Source: JBEBVQ01 sp964527735 (lineage in GTDB: Bacteria > Bacteroidota > Bacteroidia > Chitinophagales > Chitinophagaceae). From it: a stretch of DNA of 64,000 nt. A model generated the notes under the pieces. It had not been told where the DNA came from. It saw nothing but the letters and a program-made list of their open reading frames with translations, and did not search any database. The DNA lies in contig CAZGPG010000003.1 in the NCBI GenBank assembly GCA_964527735.1, positions 62,001-126,000 of the forward strand, read 5' to 3'. A program made the position numbers and the translations under genes. Shown here in pieces: positions 45,714-54,045 of the stretch. How positions within the stretch are numbered: position 1 is the stretch's first letter; each line of letters starts with the position of its first letter.

Positions 45714-46805
45714 TTAGAACTGCTCCAACCACTCCGCCACCACTTGCCGATGTATTTGAAAAGCCTCCGGTTGAAAAAGCCGATCGGGAGCGGCGGCGTT
45801 GACCGGCTCTAATGCCGTTCTCAGGCAGAATCCTTTCTGTGGTGTACTGAAGAATATACCCTGCCGACTCAGATGATGACCGAGATATTCCTGTTCGGTC
45901 TGCCCGGGTGTGGGTATCAGAATCGCCTTTTTACCCAGCGCCAGCAGATCCATGAGGGTTGAATACCCGCTGCGGCTTACCACACAGGTCGCGTTGTGGA
46001 TGAGGGGACGCAATTCATCTGTGGTCAGCCGTTTGTGCCAGGTAATATGGGATGGGATGTGCTGCCGCACCACTGTCTGGTCGTTTCCTTCCACAAATAC
46101 GACCGGTCCGGGATGTTTCAGGGCTTGTGGCCATAATATATCAGACAGGATGCTCCGCTGCGGCTCCGGGCCGGATAATAGTATGAGGAGGTGTTCTCCC
46201 GGCTGCGACCGCGATTCCGGTTCGTATTGCGACAACAGCCCGATATATTTTGTGTGTTCGGGCATAACAGACGGATGCCCCAGGGCGCCCGATAAATTGG
46301 GAGCTCCCGGCACATCAGGCACCCATACTTCCTCAAACCGGTTGAGATACCGGTAATGCAGCCGGCGGATATATTGATCGGCATAGCGCCCCAGGCCCGT
46401 CATCACCTGCAACTGGTGCGTCATGATTACCGAAGGAATGTGATCATGATACAGTCCGTAGCGGTTGTCGGAGATAATGCCGTCAACGGGGTATGTCTGC
46501 ATTTGCCGGCGGAGCCATGCCCTTTCCTGTTTGATTACACCGGCCAGACGGGGCAGCTGGGCCAGCAGCACGGGTAAAAAGGTATCTCCGCGCCGGCTGT
46601 ATCGTATGTTGTAACCCTTGAGCGTCCAGGTTTTAATGTTGGGGAAAATTTTCCCGAAAAAGAGCTGCTGGGATTCATTTCCCGCGATAACCACTTCATG
46701 ACCCAGCGCCTGTATATAGCGGATCAGTGGAATGCAGCGGGTAGCATGGCCCAAACCCCAATCGAGCGGGGCTACCAACAAACGCTTAACTTTTCCGGTT
46801 CGCAA
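45714..46805 (-). CDS. MurG-like glycosyltransferase (GT28/GT1 fold)
   Basis: The 363-residue protein has the GT-B fold pattern: an N-terminal LLVAPLDWGLGHATRCIPLIRYI (glycine-rich acceptor side), LILLSGPEPQRS at the second Rossmann half, and CVVSRSGYSTLMDLLALGKKAILIPTPGQTEQEY, the donor-binding stretch. It should move a sugar from a UDP-sugar to an unknown acceptor. No ATG is present before residue 96: the first start codon is a TTG at 46805, 15 bases after a TACTTTTG -7 box. Two further TTG codons (residues 9, 10) are alternatives. Confidence 0.85.
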   Translation of the reverse strand: MRTGKVKRLLVAPLDWGLGHATRCIPLIRYIQALGHEVVIAGNESQQLFFGKIFPNIKTWTLKGYNIRYSRRGDTFLPVLLAQLPRLAGVIKQERAWLRRQMQTYPVDGIISDNRYGLYHDHIPSVIMTHQLQVMTGLGRYADQYIRRLHYRYLNRFEEVWVPDVPGAPNLSGALGHPSVMPEHTKYIGLLSQYEPESRSQPGEHLLILLSGPEPQRSILSDILWPQALKHPGPVVFVEGNDQTVVRQHIPSHITWHKRLTTDELRPLIHNATCVVSRSGYSTLMDLLALGKKAILIPTPGQTEQEYLGHHLSRQGIFFSTPQKGFCLRTALEPVNAAAPDRLFQPEAFQIHRQVVAEWLEQF

Positions 46806-46812
46806 TAATTGT

Positions 46813-46828
46813 TATTTTTACAAAAGTA
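46813..46828. promoter_or_regulatory. Overlapping divergent -7 boxes
   Basis: On the minus strand 46821-46828 reads TACTTTTG (full match), serving the glycosyltransferase; on the plus strand 46813-46820 reads TATTTTTA (one mismatch), serving the small lipoprotein gene. Only 34 bases separate the two start codons, so the promoters overlap. Confidence 0.45.
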
Positions 46829-46839
46829 AAGGTTTTGTT

Positions 46840-46986
46840 ATGGGGCAGAGATCACGACGGTTTATTATTTATGCGTTTATATTGAGCGCATTTGCTTTGC
46901 TGGCACAAAGTTGTAGTGTATTTAAGGAATGCGGTTGTGGAAACGACATTAACCGGGCGTACAAATCTCCCCGGCACTTACGTTAA
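46840..46986 (+). CDS. Small lipoprotein, 48 aa
   Basis: The 48-residue product has a basic start, a hydrophobic stretch (FIIYAFILSAFALLA) and a lipobox-like LLAQSC, followed by a Cys-rich CSVFKECGCG and a basic tail. It is likely a small lipid-anchored periplasmic protein; the family is not known to me. The longer open frame begins inside the divergent glycosyltransferase gene, so I use the ATG at 46840. The next gene follows 4 bases after its stop. Confidence 0.6.
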   Translation: MGQRSRRFIIYAFILSAFALLAQSCSVFKECGCGNDINRAYKSPRHLR

Positions 46987-46990
46987 AATA

Positions 46991-47245
46991 ATGCTTATGC
47001 TGAGCGGACAGGATCAAAATAAACTGTGGATGCACTATCTGAACGGGATTGTGGCTGCGGATCTTTATTCTGCAGTGTTCCTTTCGTCCTGGCTCCGGCA
47101 TGCTGTGCTGACCCGGCATTATACCAATTTCCTTGAAGTAGCGGATCTCCAGAAATATAAGCTCATCACCAGAAACCCGGATGTGCTGATCGCTATCCGT
47201 CGCAAAGGAAATGTTCCGTTTGTATTTGTGGTGGGGAAAAATTAA
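46991..47245 (+). CDS. Small cytosolic protein of unknown function (84 aa)
   Basis: The 84-residue protein reads as a compact helix-beta fold (LWMHYLNGIVAADLYSAVFLSSWLRHAVLTRHYTNF, then LITRNPDVLIAIRRKGNVPFVFVVGK). No signal or membrane segment. I do not recognise it, but the composition is that of a real protein and it follows the lipoprotein gene by 4 bases, so they form an operon. An ATG two codons later is also possible. Confidence 0.6.
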   Translation: MLMLSGQDQNKLWMHYLNGIVAADLYSAVFLSSWLRHAVLTRHYTNFLEVADLQKYKLITRNPDVLIAIRRKGNVPFVFVVGKN

Positions 47246-47299
47246 TTTGAAAATTTGGGAATTTGAAGATTTGAAAATGTCCATGTTGTAAAACATGGA
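47246..47299. repeat. TTTTCAAAT-type repeat with CCATGTT / AACATGG hairpin
   Basis: After the stop of the small gene come spaced AAATTTG, ATTTGAAGATTTG blocks, then CCATGTT, 3 bases, AACATGG. Bases 47269-47287 are an exact inverted copy of 15844-15862. It lies between converging genes and may act as a terminator. Confidence 0.55.
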
Positions 47300-47338
47300 G
47301 TAATTATCCAGTTCAGGATGAGGGATCTTTATATACAC

Positions 47339-49381
47339 CTATGACTCATTGCTGCTTTTCCCTCCGATATTGAATAACCGGTAGGCGAGTTCGGTTCCGG
47401 CGGCATCCGGATTTTTCCAGTGGAAGTTTTGCCGGGGCACGACCGGATTACCAGTGGCATCCAGCACCTGGTAGCCAATATTCTTCTTGTCGCCGTTTTG
47501 GGTAAACGTGATATAGACCTGCACCGCCGGGATATCGTTATTCGTCACCCAATTGATGTTGCAGGCTTTCAAACGCTTTAATACCTGCGGGTCTTCCGTG
47601 CCCGAAACATGCAGGCGCATATTCATCTTCAGACCGGAATAGGGGATCAGCTGGGGATACATCAGGTACAACTGATACATCCAGTTATGGAAGGCGTCCT
47701 GGTCTTTCAATTTTTCCGCACATTTTGTCTGGGCTTCAAATGCCCGCGCTATGAACAGCTTTTCGTATTCCGGATCGATGTCAGGCTCGTTGAGCAATTG
47801 GTTTAATATCTGTTGCGCCTGCTGATAATTCCCCTGGTTCATCTGCAGCTTCGCAATAAAAAGCTGGTAGTATTTACGGATATACTTCCGGTCGTCTGTT
47901 TCAAGTTCTTTTTCGAACCGGTTGAGGAAAAACCGGGTGCTGAAGTCCTTGATGAGATGCCATATTTCATCCCAGCTTACGGTGCTTTCGGTAGAGAAGA
48001 GCTTGTAGATCACCTGGTCACGCTCAGGGTTTTGTGCAAACTGGTTGATGATCAGGAATTGCTGAAGATATTTCTCCCCCAGCACCTGGCTCATGCGCCC
48101 CAACACCATAGGATTGTACCACCAGTTGCGGTTTTCGAAGCGCTGCATTTCCCATTCCGCTTCTTTGGTCATGAGCTTGTTGAGCTGTATGCTGAAGTCG
48201 TAATGGCTCTGACCCAGCGTGGTGCCGATGTGCAGCTCACGGAACTGCAGCGCTTTATCGGCGTAGCGTTTGCTTTCACTGATCTGGCCATCGTAATACA
48301 TGCTGCGCGCAAGCGCGATGTTGTACCAGCCGAAACCAGGCGTGGAGCCGTTGGCGCGGATCACATCCCTCAGCAGCTCCATTCCGCGTTTAGCTTGTCC
48401 TTTGTAAATATCAATGATGGAAGTGTAGTAAATGTATTCTTTCAGGCGTTTATCGCCCTGTTCCTGACCGGCTGCAAGCTGGTATTCCATTTCGGCGGTA
48501 CGGAAGTCGCCGCAAATGGCGCGGAAGGTAGCATAATTGTTATGCGGGAACATGGCGCTGCTGCGCATCAGCCGGTAATAGCGGTCGGCGCTGTCTATAT
48601 TGAGCGCATAGCTGTAGAGCATGGCTTTGTAATGATATACCGCGAGCCGGTCGTAACGCTCATAACCCGGCGGGAAGATGTCGCGGTTCACCAGCCGGTC
48701 GCGTTCAATTTTCCTCAGTCCGGAGTCGAGATAGCGATGTGCCAGCGCTTCATTTTCCGCAATGGAATTTTTCAGGAAGGGATATTTTTCACTGGTATAA
48801 AACCGGTTGCGGTGCACGGTCCACCCGAGGAAATTATAGGCGTCCATGTACAGATCGCGCTGGAAGTTCCAGCTCAGCACCCGCCGGAGCAGATCGTATG
48901 CTTTTTGCGGCTCTTCCATATTGCTGTAGCAGTTCATCAGGTAGTAGGCAATATGGGTATAGTCGATATGGTAGCGGAATGCGGGATAGAAAGTAAAAAA
49001 ATCTGAGCTGCGTGTACGCAGCTCTTTGCGGAAGTCGCGCTCCATGAGGTTCAGCGCGCGCTCGAGCGGGATGGATGCGTTGCGGAAGCCAAGGTAGTCG
49101 GCAGCATGATTGTATTTGTAGGCGCCTTCGTAGAACCATCCTACATAATAAGTACTGTCGATACGAAGGAATTCACGGGAGCGGGGCAGGGCGTCTTTGC
49201 TGTCGGGCTCCACGCCGAGGCGTTTGGCTTCAATCTCATAGCGTTTGGTCGCGCGGGGGGAGGGCGCGGTCTGTCCCGGGTCGGGGGTTACCGGTATCTG
49301 GGCAGCAGCGGGTATCCCTGCGCCGAGCAACAAGACATATATCAGCAGTAAAAGCCATTTGCTTAGGGAGTTAGTTGTCAT
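47339..49381 (-). CDS. Large tetratricopeptide-repeat protein, exported
   Basis: The 680-residue protein has a signal peptide (MTTNSLSKWLLLLIYVLLLGAGIPAAAQ) and a long helical body with several TPR-like units (YLMNCYSNMEEPQKAYDLLRRVL, AAYYSYALNIDSADRYYRLM-type, KLQMNQGNYQQAQQILNQLL), ending in a small beta domain with HVSGTEDPQVL. The 24 residues upstream of this start in the open frame are encoded by a dispersed repeat (49413-49456), so the ATG at 49381 is preferred. The role is unknown; scaffolding in the periplasm is likely. The long plus-strand frame inside it is only a shadow. Confidence 0.8.
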   Translation of the reverse strand: MTTNSLSKWLLLLIYVLLLGAGIPAAAQIPVTPDPGQTAPSPRATKRYEIEAKRLGVEPDSKDALPRSREFLRIDSTYYVGWFYEGAYKYNHAADYLGFRNASIPLERALNLMERDFRKELRTRSSDFFTFYPAFRYHIDYTHIAYYLMNCYSNMEEPQKAYDLLRRVLSWNFQRDLYMDAYNFLGWTVHRNRFYTSEKYPFLKNSIAENEALAHRYLDSGLRKIERDRLVNRDIFPPGYERYDRLAVYHYKAMLYSYALNIDSADRYYRLMRSSAMFPHNNYATFRAICGDFRTAEMEYQLAAGQEQGDKRLKEYIYYTSIIDIYKGQAKRGMELLRDVIRANGSTPGFGWYNIALARSMYYDGQISESKRYADKALQFRELHIGTTLGQSHYDFSIQLNKLMTKEAEWEMQRFENRNWWYNPMVLGRMSQVLGEKYLQQFLIINQFAQNPERDQVIYKLFSTESTVSWDEIWHLIKDFSTRFFLNRFEKELETDDRKYIRKYYQLFIAKLQMNQGNYQQAQQILNQLLNEPDIDPEYEKLFIARAFEAQTKCAEKLKDQDAFHNWMYQLYLMYPQLIPYSGLKMNMRLHVSGTEDPQVLKRLKACNINWVTNNDIPAVQVYITFTQNGDKKNIGYQVLDATGNPVVPRQNFHWKNPDAAGTELAYRLFNIGGKSSNES

Positions 49382-49412
49382 TTGTAAGTTTGCCGATAAG
49401 TACAATCTATTT

Positions 49413-49456
49413 GATGTGACAAATGTGTTGAATGTGACGAATATGTTTATCACATT
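49413..49456. repeat. Second copy of the ATGTGACAAATGTG repeat
   Basis: 49414-49436 is identical over 23 bp to 26863-26885. An AATGTGA / TCACATT hairpin (49431-49437 and 49450-49456) follows. The left-hand mirror arm seen at 26.9 kb is missing here. Confidence 0.6.
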
Positions 49457-49579
49457 TTCTAAAAAAATACTATATTGAAATGATTCATAAAAATAGCCCT
49501 TTCCCTGGAAGCGGGATATATTGGAGGGGGAATTTTCGTTTTTTTAACAAGGCACGGAACATAATGTATTGTTGCTTGT

Positions 49580-50839
49580 CTACATTGTCTGTATTCTAAA
49601 TGCTCCTTGCATCATTTCTTTTTCACGTCTTGAGATTCCTGTTTTATCAGCTATCTTTTCCCATTGGCGTACGCTATTCGATACTTGCCGGATGATAGTA
49701 TTCATCTGTTTTTCACCGAGTCTGAAAAAGTCTCCGATGCTTTTAGCCAACTCGAAATCCAGGGCATTATTGTCCATATCAATATTTAAGGCTAATCCGT
49801 CTTTATCTATGGATGGGTTCAGGTCATAAGCAGGTGACAAGATCCAGCCTTCATCAGTTAAAATAAATCCATGGTTTCGTAAATGATCATCGGTATTGGA
49901 AATGGCAATATTGAAAACAATCCTTCGCCACAACTGGTGTAGATTTTCTTCAACATTTGTTCCATAGGTCTGGATAAAATCGGCAATATCCAGATAGCTT
50001 GCCGGACTATCACGTATCGTATCTTCATTGTTGCCTGTCATGGTCATGGCAGATGCAAAATGGATACGTTCTCCTTTTTCCCGATCAAACCGTTTGGTAA
50101 AAAATGTATGATATTTCCCGGCTATTTTTTCTATTCTGCAGGTAGCCATTGTTACTCCTGCATTCATAGCCAACCGATAAGCCAAAAATTCCCAGGCTCC
50201 CTTGTCAAACGTATCATTTTTAGAAGGAAATTTTGCAATCCATAATTGCTTATGTTCGTCCAGTATATTCGCTTTGGGCCTTGCCCCCCCCAATGAAGAA
50301 CCGGGAGCCATTAAAATAGCCAGCCATTTTTTTACATCGTTATTATCTTCATCATTTTCCAGGCAGCCGGCTGCGTGCTGTAATTCCCGGATAGAAGACC
50401 AATGGGGAATAGACGTCTCGTTGTTATTGTCTAAAAAAGGACCTTCAGGATCTGTTTTGAAACGTAAAGCTCCCATACGGCTTTCGTCATAAACACCCAA
50501 CAGATAGTCTATATCATATAATGCGGGTGCTTTTTCATTTCGTTCTTTAGCCTGCCGGGCAGCTCGTCTCTTCATCAAGGTACGACCCCATGTATCAGGC
50601 ATACTATCTAAAAAAATACCAAAGTTTTCTTTGCTATCAGGGAATTGGGTACCCGGAAAAAATTGAATGTCGGGATCTAAAATCCGCTGTTGTTCTGACC
50701 TTATCCATCCTTTATCATATTCAAAGCTAAACGCCTTTTTCCCTTTGGCAAAATGGGCAGAAAGTATACCGATAATTTTGGGTTCAGGTATCCCTTTCCA
50801 ATGAGCATAGACGTATATATTGAATTTATTTTGTGCCAT
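49580..50839 (-). CDS. HipA-like serine/threonine kinase toxin
   Basis: The 419-residue protein follows the HipA layout: an N-terminal HipA_N domain (GILSAHFAKGKKAFSFEYD, FFPGTQFPDSKENFGIFLDSMPDTWGRTLM), the GSSLGGARPKA loop (glycine-rich, activation Ser), HEEL-less WIAKFPS, then the catalytic SNTDDHLRNHGF and the metal motif AYDLNPS. HipA kinases inactivate glutamyl-tRNA synthetase (GltX) by phosphorylation, producing dormancy; gltX itself lies on the far side of the HipB gene, a striking neighbour, though this may be chance. Start 3 bases after the antitoxin stop: one operon. The region is A+T-rich compared with the surroundings. Confidence 0.92.
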   Translation of the reverse strand: MAQNKFNIYVYAHWKGIPEPKIIGILSAHFAKGKKAFSFEYDKGWIRSEQQRILDPDIQFFPGTQFPDSKENFGIFLDSMPDTWGRTLMKRRAARQAKERNEKAPALYDIDYLLGVYDESRMGALRFKTDPEGPFLDNNNETSIPHWSSIRELQHAAGCLENDEDNNDVKKWLAILMAPGSSLGGARPKANILDEHKQLWIAKFPSKNDTFDKGAWEFLAYRLAMNAGVTMATCRIEKIAGKYHTFFTKRFDREKGERIHFASAMTMTGNNEDTIRDSPASYLDIADFIQTYGTNVEENLHQLWRRIVFNIAISNTDDHLRNHGFILTDEGWILSPAYDLNPSIDKDGLALNIDMDNNALDFELAKSIGDFFRLGEKQMNTIIRQVSNSVRQWEKIADKTGISRREKEMMQGAFRIQTM

Positions 50840-50842
50840 TTT

Positions 50843-51133
50843 TTACTTTAACAATTCCAGATCCTGCAATTTTCTTCCAAAATCATCATCAGCCGCCAAT
50901 TTCAATATATCATTCTGTAAGCCCAGTACTCTAAGTACATTAAAATAGGCTCCCAGCGCTACGCTTGTATCGCCCTTTTCAACCAGATACAATGTAGAAC
51001 GGGCAATACCTGCACGCTCCGCAACCTGAATGGTTGTGAGTTTACGGCGCTTCCGCGCAAGCTTTATTTGCTCGCCCATCTGTTCCAGCAATTGGTTGTA
51101 CCTGGGAAAAATGACCTGTTTTTTCTTCTTCAT
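50843..51133 (-). CDS. HipB-like HTH antitoxin
   Basis: The 96-residue protein starts at MKKKKQVIFPRYNQLLEQMG and contains an XRE helix-turn-helix (LTTIQVAERAGIARSTLYLVEKG) then a C-terminal segment VLGLQNDILKLAADDDFGRKLQDL, as in HipB-like antitoxins of Bacteroidota. It should bind its own promoter and neutralise HipA. A promoter with -33 TTG and -7 TAAGTTTG lies at 51161-51190, giving a transcription start past the earlier in-frame ATGs, so M20 is the start. TTTCGTACAAA (51154-51164) is a partial palindrome that may be its operator. Confidence 0.9.
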   Translation of the reverse strand: MKKKKQVIFPRYNQLLEQMGEQIKLARKRRKLTTIQVAERAGIARSTLYLVEKGDTSVALGAYFNVLRVLGLQNDILKLAADDDFGRKLQDLELLK

Positions 51134-51153
51134 TTCTGATGAAATGATGTTTA

Positions 51154-51191
51154 TTTCGTACAAACTTAGCATATTTGATTGAAATAACAAT
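51154..51191 (-). promoter_or_regulatory. Promoter and possible operator of the HipB/HipA operon
   Basis: On the minus strand: TTG (51188-51190), 19 bases, TAAGTTTG (51161-51168), a near-ideal Bacteroidota promoter. A partial palindrome TTTCGTACAAA overlaps the -7 region at 51154-51164, the usual place for antitoxin binding. Confidence 0.65.
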
Positions 51192-51209
51192 CATTCTTAT
51201 CGAAGAATT

Positions 51210-51321
51210 GTTTAATCGTTGAACTGTTGAATCGTTTAATTGTTTAATCGTTGAACTGTTTAATCGTTGAACTGTTGAATCGTTGAATCGATTCAACGAT
51301 TCAACAGTTCAACGATTCAAC
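51210..51321. repeat. 8-bp tandem array with inverted tail (56-bp perfect palindrome)
   Basis: Bases 51210-51289 are exactly ten 8-bp units (variants GTTTAATC, GTTGAACT, GTTGAATC, GTTTAATT). Four inverted units follow at 51290-51321 (GATTCAAC twice, AGTTCAAC, GATTCAAC). Bases 51262-51317 form a perfect 56-bp palindrome centred on ATCGAT. It fills the gap between the HipB/HipA promoter and gltX, ending 20 bases before the gltX ATG. Confidence 0.95.
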
Positions 51322-51329
51322 AATCTGAC

Positions 51330-51337
51330 TACCTTTG
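51330..51337 (+). promoter_or_regulatory. -7 box of gltX
   Basis: TACCTTTG, full match to TAnnTTTG, ends 4 bases before the ATG at 51342. The gltX transcript would have almost no leader. The -33 region falls in the 8-bp array. Confidence 0.6.
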
Positions 51338-51341
51338 TAAC

Positions 51342-52844
51342 ATGAACCGACCTGTACGTACCCGTTTTGCGCCCAGCCCCACCGGTGGTCTCCACCTGGG
51401 CGGTGTCCGGACGGCTTTATATAACTACCTTTTTACCCGCAAACACAACGGGACGTTTATACTCCGCATCGAAGATACCGACCAGACACGGTTCGTGCCC
51501 GGCGCGGAAGAATATATTATACAATCGCTCGAATGGTGCGGCATTACGCCCGACGAAAGCCCCGCAAAAGGCGGCCCGCACGGCCCTTACCGCCAAAGCG
51601 AACGTAAACACCTCTACGCACAGTACGCCCTGCAACTGGTTACAGCCGGACATGCTTACTATGCGTTTGATACCCCCGAAGAACTGACACAAATGCGGGC
51701 GGCCAATGCCAACCAGCAATATGACCATACCATCCGGATGCAGATGCGCAATTCGCTGGCGCTGCCGGAGGCTGAAGTCGCTGCATTGCTGGAGCAGGGT
51801 ATCCCTCATGTGGTCCGCATCAAAATGACGCCTGGCGAAACACTGACGTTTACGGATCTCATCCGTGGCGAAATATCTTTTGATACCAGTCTCGTAGATG
51901 ATAAGGTGCTGCTGAAAGCAGACGGCATGCCCACCTATCACCTCGCTGTGGTGGTGGATGATTATCTCATGCAGATCAGCCATGCTTTCCGCGGTGAGGA
52001 ATGGCTGCCCAGCGCACCGGTGCATATACTGTTGTGGGAATACCTGGGCTGGAAAGATAAAATGCCGGAATGGGCGCACCTCCCGCTGATCCTGAAGCCG
52101 GATGGTTATGGCAAGCTGAGTAAGCGCGACGGGCAGCGGCTGGGATTCCCGGTGTTTCCCCTGAGCTGGACAGACGCCACAGGCGAAACCCTGCCGGGAT
52201 TCCGGGAGCGCGGTTTCCTGCCGGGAGCGTTTGTGAACCTGCTGGCCCTGCTCGGCTGGAATGATGGCACCACACAGGAAATATTTTCCCTTGAAGAACT
52301 GGTACAGGCCTTCTCGTTAGAGCGGGTACATAAGGCCGGTGCGAAGTTCGATTTTGAGAAGGCGAAATGGTTTAATCACCAGTATATCCAGCAGACGGGT
52401 GATGAGGAACTGTTGTTGCTGGTGCGTCCGTTTATGGAAGAGCATGCCGGAGCGGTGGCGGATGATCTGCTGCGCCAGGTAATTCCGCTGATCAAAGAGC
52501 GCTGCTCGCTATTGGCTGATTTCCGGGATCAGGGGCATTTCTTTTTTAAAGACCCGGAGGAGGTTGACGAAACTGCGTTGCGGGAGAAATGGAATGACGG
52601 CGTTGCCCGGTTTTTTACTGCCTGGCTGGATGCATTGGATCAATTACCTGAGTGGACGGTGGAAGCAATCGAGCGGAGCTTCGATGAACTGGTTGCTGCG
52701 CAGGGGATCAAAAAAGGTGCGGTGATGCTACCGTTAAGGATTATGCTGGTAGGCGGGAAGTATGGCCCGGGAGTGTTTGAGATCGCGGGGGCAGTAGGGA
52801 AGGAAACGGTGAGGAGGAGGGTGAGAAGAGGGCTCGCTGTATAA
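51342..52844 (+). CDS. gltX: Glutamate--tRNA ligase
   Basis: The 500-residue class I synthetase has the HIGH-like PSPTGGLHLGG and KMSKS-like KLSKRDG, with IEDTDQTR after the first. It charges tRNA with glutamate in the cytosol and is the known target of HipA kinases, whose gene pair lies just upstream on the other strand. The promoter is a TACCTTTG ending 4 bases before the ATG. The upstream region is an unusual 8-bp tandem array, which could influence expression. Confidence 0.97.
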   Translation: MNRPVRTRFAPSPTGGLHLGGVRTALYNYLFTRKHNGTFILRIEDTDQTRFVPGAEEYIIQSLEWCGITPDESPAKGGPHGPYRQSERKHLYAQYALQLVTAGHAYYAFDTPEELTQMRAANANQQYDHTIRMQMRNSLALPEAEVAALLEQGIPHVVRIKMTPGETLTFTDLIRGEISFDTSLVDDKVLLKADGMPTYHLAVVVDDYLMQISHAFRGEEWLPSAPVHILLWEYLGWKDKMPEWAHLPLILKPDGYGKLSKRDGQRLGFPVFPLSWTDATGETLPGFRERGFLPGAFVNLLALLGWNDGTTQEIFSLEELVQAFSLERVHKAGAKFDFEKAKWFNHQYIQQTGDEELLLLVRPFMEEHAGAVADDLLRQVIPLIKERCSLLADFRDQGHFFFKDPEEVDETALREKWNDGVARFFTAWLDALDQLPEWTVEAIERSFDELVAAQGIKKGAVMLPLRIMLVGGKYGPGVFEIAGAVGKETVRRRVRRGLAV

Positions 52845-52907
52845 GGCAGCGGGTGTCATTCAATACCGGCCACCCGGGAGATCGTTTCTATGACGACGAC
52901 TTTCATT

Positions 52908-54026
52908 TTAAGGATCAACAACCCTGGTTGCCGAACTGTGAATGGTTGAAAATCGCACCTTCCATCTCATAAACCTTTTTTCAAAGAAGGTATAGGACAG
53001 CCATGCAAACGCTATAGTCATGCCGGAAATGAGCATATAAACGAATAAATAGTGCAACACGTTTGCGGATCCTGAAAATGTGATGCTTTTGGCTGCATAG
53101 AAAATCACGATGGGGTGTATGACGTATATACCATAGGAAATCTTACCCAGGAAATCGAATAACGGCAAGTCCAGGTTTACAATTCTGTTCGTTTTTTCGA
53201 TCTGCCCGATGATCAGGATAACCGTAATAACGGCGATTATCTCATTATCCAGAAACGAAATAATATGAAACCTGTTCAGCGCTACAAGGAGGATGATTAG
53301 CCATGCAAACGTCTGCATCATAAAATGATTGGAGAGACGCATAAACAGGCGGTCTTTTTGGAAATAGCATATTGCCCCTATAGCCCCGATGGTCATGCAA
53401 TGAAATCGCGTTACATGCAGAAAATTGTATGGCCAACTGATCCCATAACGCATGTCCAGCAATTTAAATGCAGTTTTGAGCAAAATCAAAGATGTTGTAA
53501 TTATAATGGTAATTTTTAGAACAGATCTGGATTTTTTAACGATCCAAGGCCAGAAAGCATAAAACTGTTCTTCCACTCCCAACGACCAATAGTGTCCAAC
53601 CAAGGGCATTAATCCTCCGAATATAAAAGGCATATTAGCCATCAGGAAAACATAAAACAACATGGACTGCTTTTCAAAATGCACGTGAAAAGCAATAAGT
53701 GTAATTACGCTCAGACCCAAGTATAAGTAATATAGCGGCCATATACGCAGTACTCTCCGGATGTAAAAATTTCTGACATTTATCGTTCCGGTTTCCCGTT
53801 CGGCTAATAACAGGTAGGTAATCAAAAAGCCGCTCAGCGCAAAAAATATGGAAACACCAAAACCGGCCAGTAAAGTCGTTCTGGGATTGCCATCCGGATA
53901 TCTTCCTAAAATAAACGGGTCTAAGCCAAAAGCAGCCAATCCCTGGGTGGTATGGGAAAATACTACGGCCACAGCTGCGATGGCTCTTAAGCCGTTGAGA
54001 CCACTGAAGTGAATAACTTTCTTCAT
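52908..54026 (-). CDS. Acyltransferase 3 family membrane protein
   Basis: The 372-residue integral membrane protein starts NGLRAIAAVAVVFSHTTQG with the conserved Arg and His of the family and has about ten helices (GFGVSIFFALSGFLITYLLL, PLYYLYLGLSVITLIAF, YWSLGVEEQFYAFWP), ending with FEKRFMRWK. Such proteins O-acetylate or otherwise acylate surface glycans. It follows, on the same strand, a remnant of a second such gene and then the polysaccharide operon, so it probably decorates that polysaccharide. Confidence 0.92.
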   Translation of the reverse strand: MKKVIHFSGLNGLRAIAAVAVVFSHTTQGLAAFGLDPFILGRYPDGNPRTTLLAGFGVSIFFALSGFLITYLLLAERETGTINVRNFYIRRVLRIWPLYYLYLGLSVITLIAFHVHFEKQSMLFYVFLMANMPFIFGGLMPLVGHYWSLGVEEQFYAFWPWIVKKSRSVLKITIIITTSLILLKTAFKLLDMRYGISWPYNFLHVTRFHCMTIGAIGAICYFQKDRLFMRLSNHFMMQTFAWLIILLVALNRFHIISFLDNEIIAVITVILIIGQIEKTNRIVNLDLPLFDFLGKISYGIYVIHPIVIFYAAKSITFSGSANVLHYLFVYMLISGMTIAFAWLSYTFFEKRFMRWKVRFSTIHSSATRVVDP

Positions 54027-54045
54027 GAATTGATTAATACAATGG

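Noticed and set aside
47813..49006. 397-residue plus-strand open frame
   Set aside because: It lies wholly inside the TPR gene on the other strand, has no start signal, and reads as low-quality sequence; the TPR gene has clear signal peptide and repeats.
49382..49453. 24-residue N-terminal extension of the TPR protein
   Set aside because: Encoded by a dispersed intergenic repeat; the ATG at 49381 gives a clean signal peptide.
51210..51321. CRISPR array
   Set aside because: Units are 8 bp with no spacers and no cas genes; it is a simple tandem repeat with an inverted tail.
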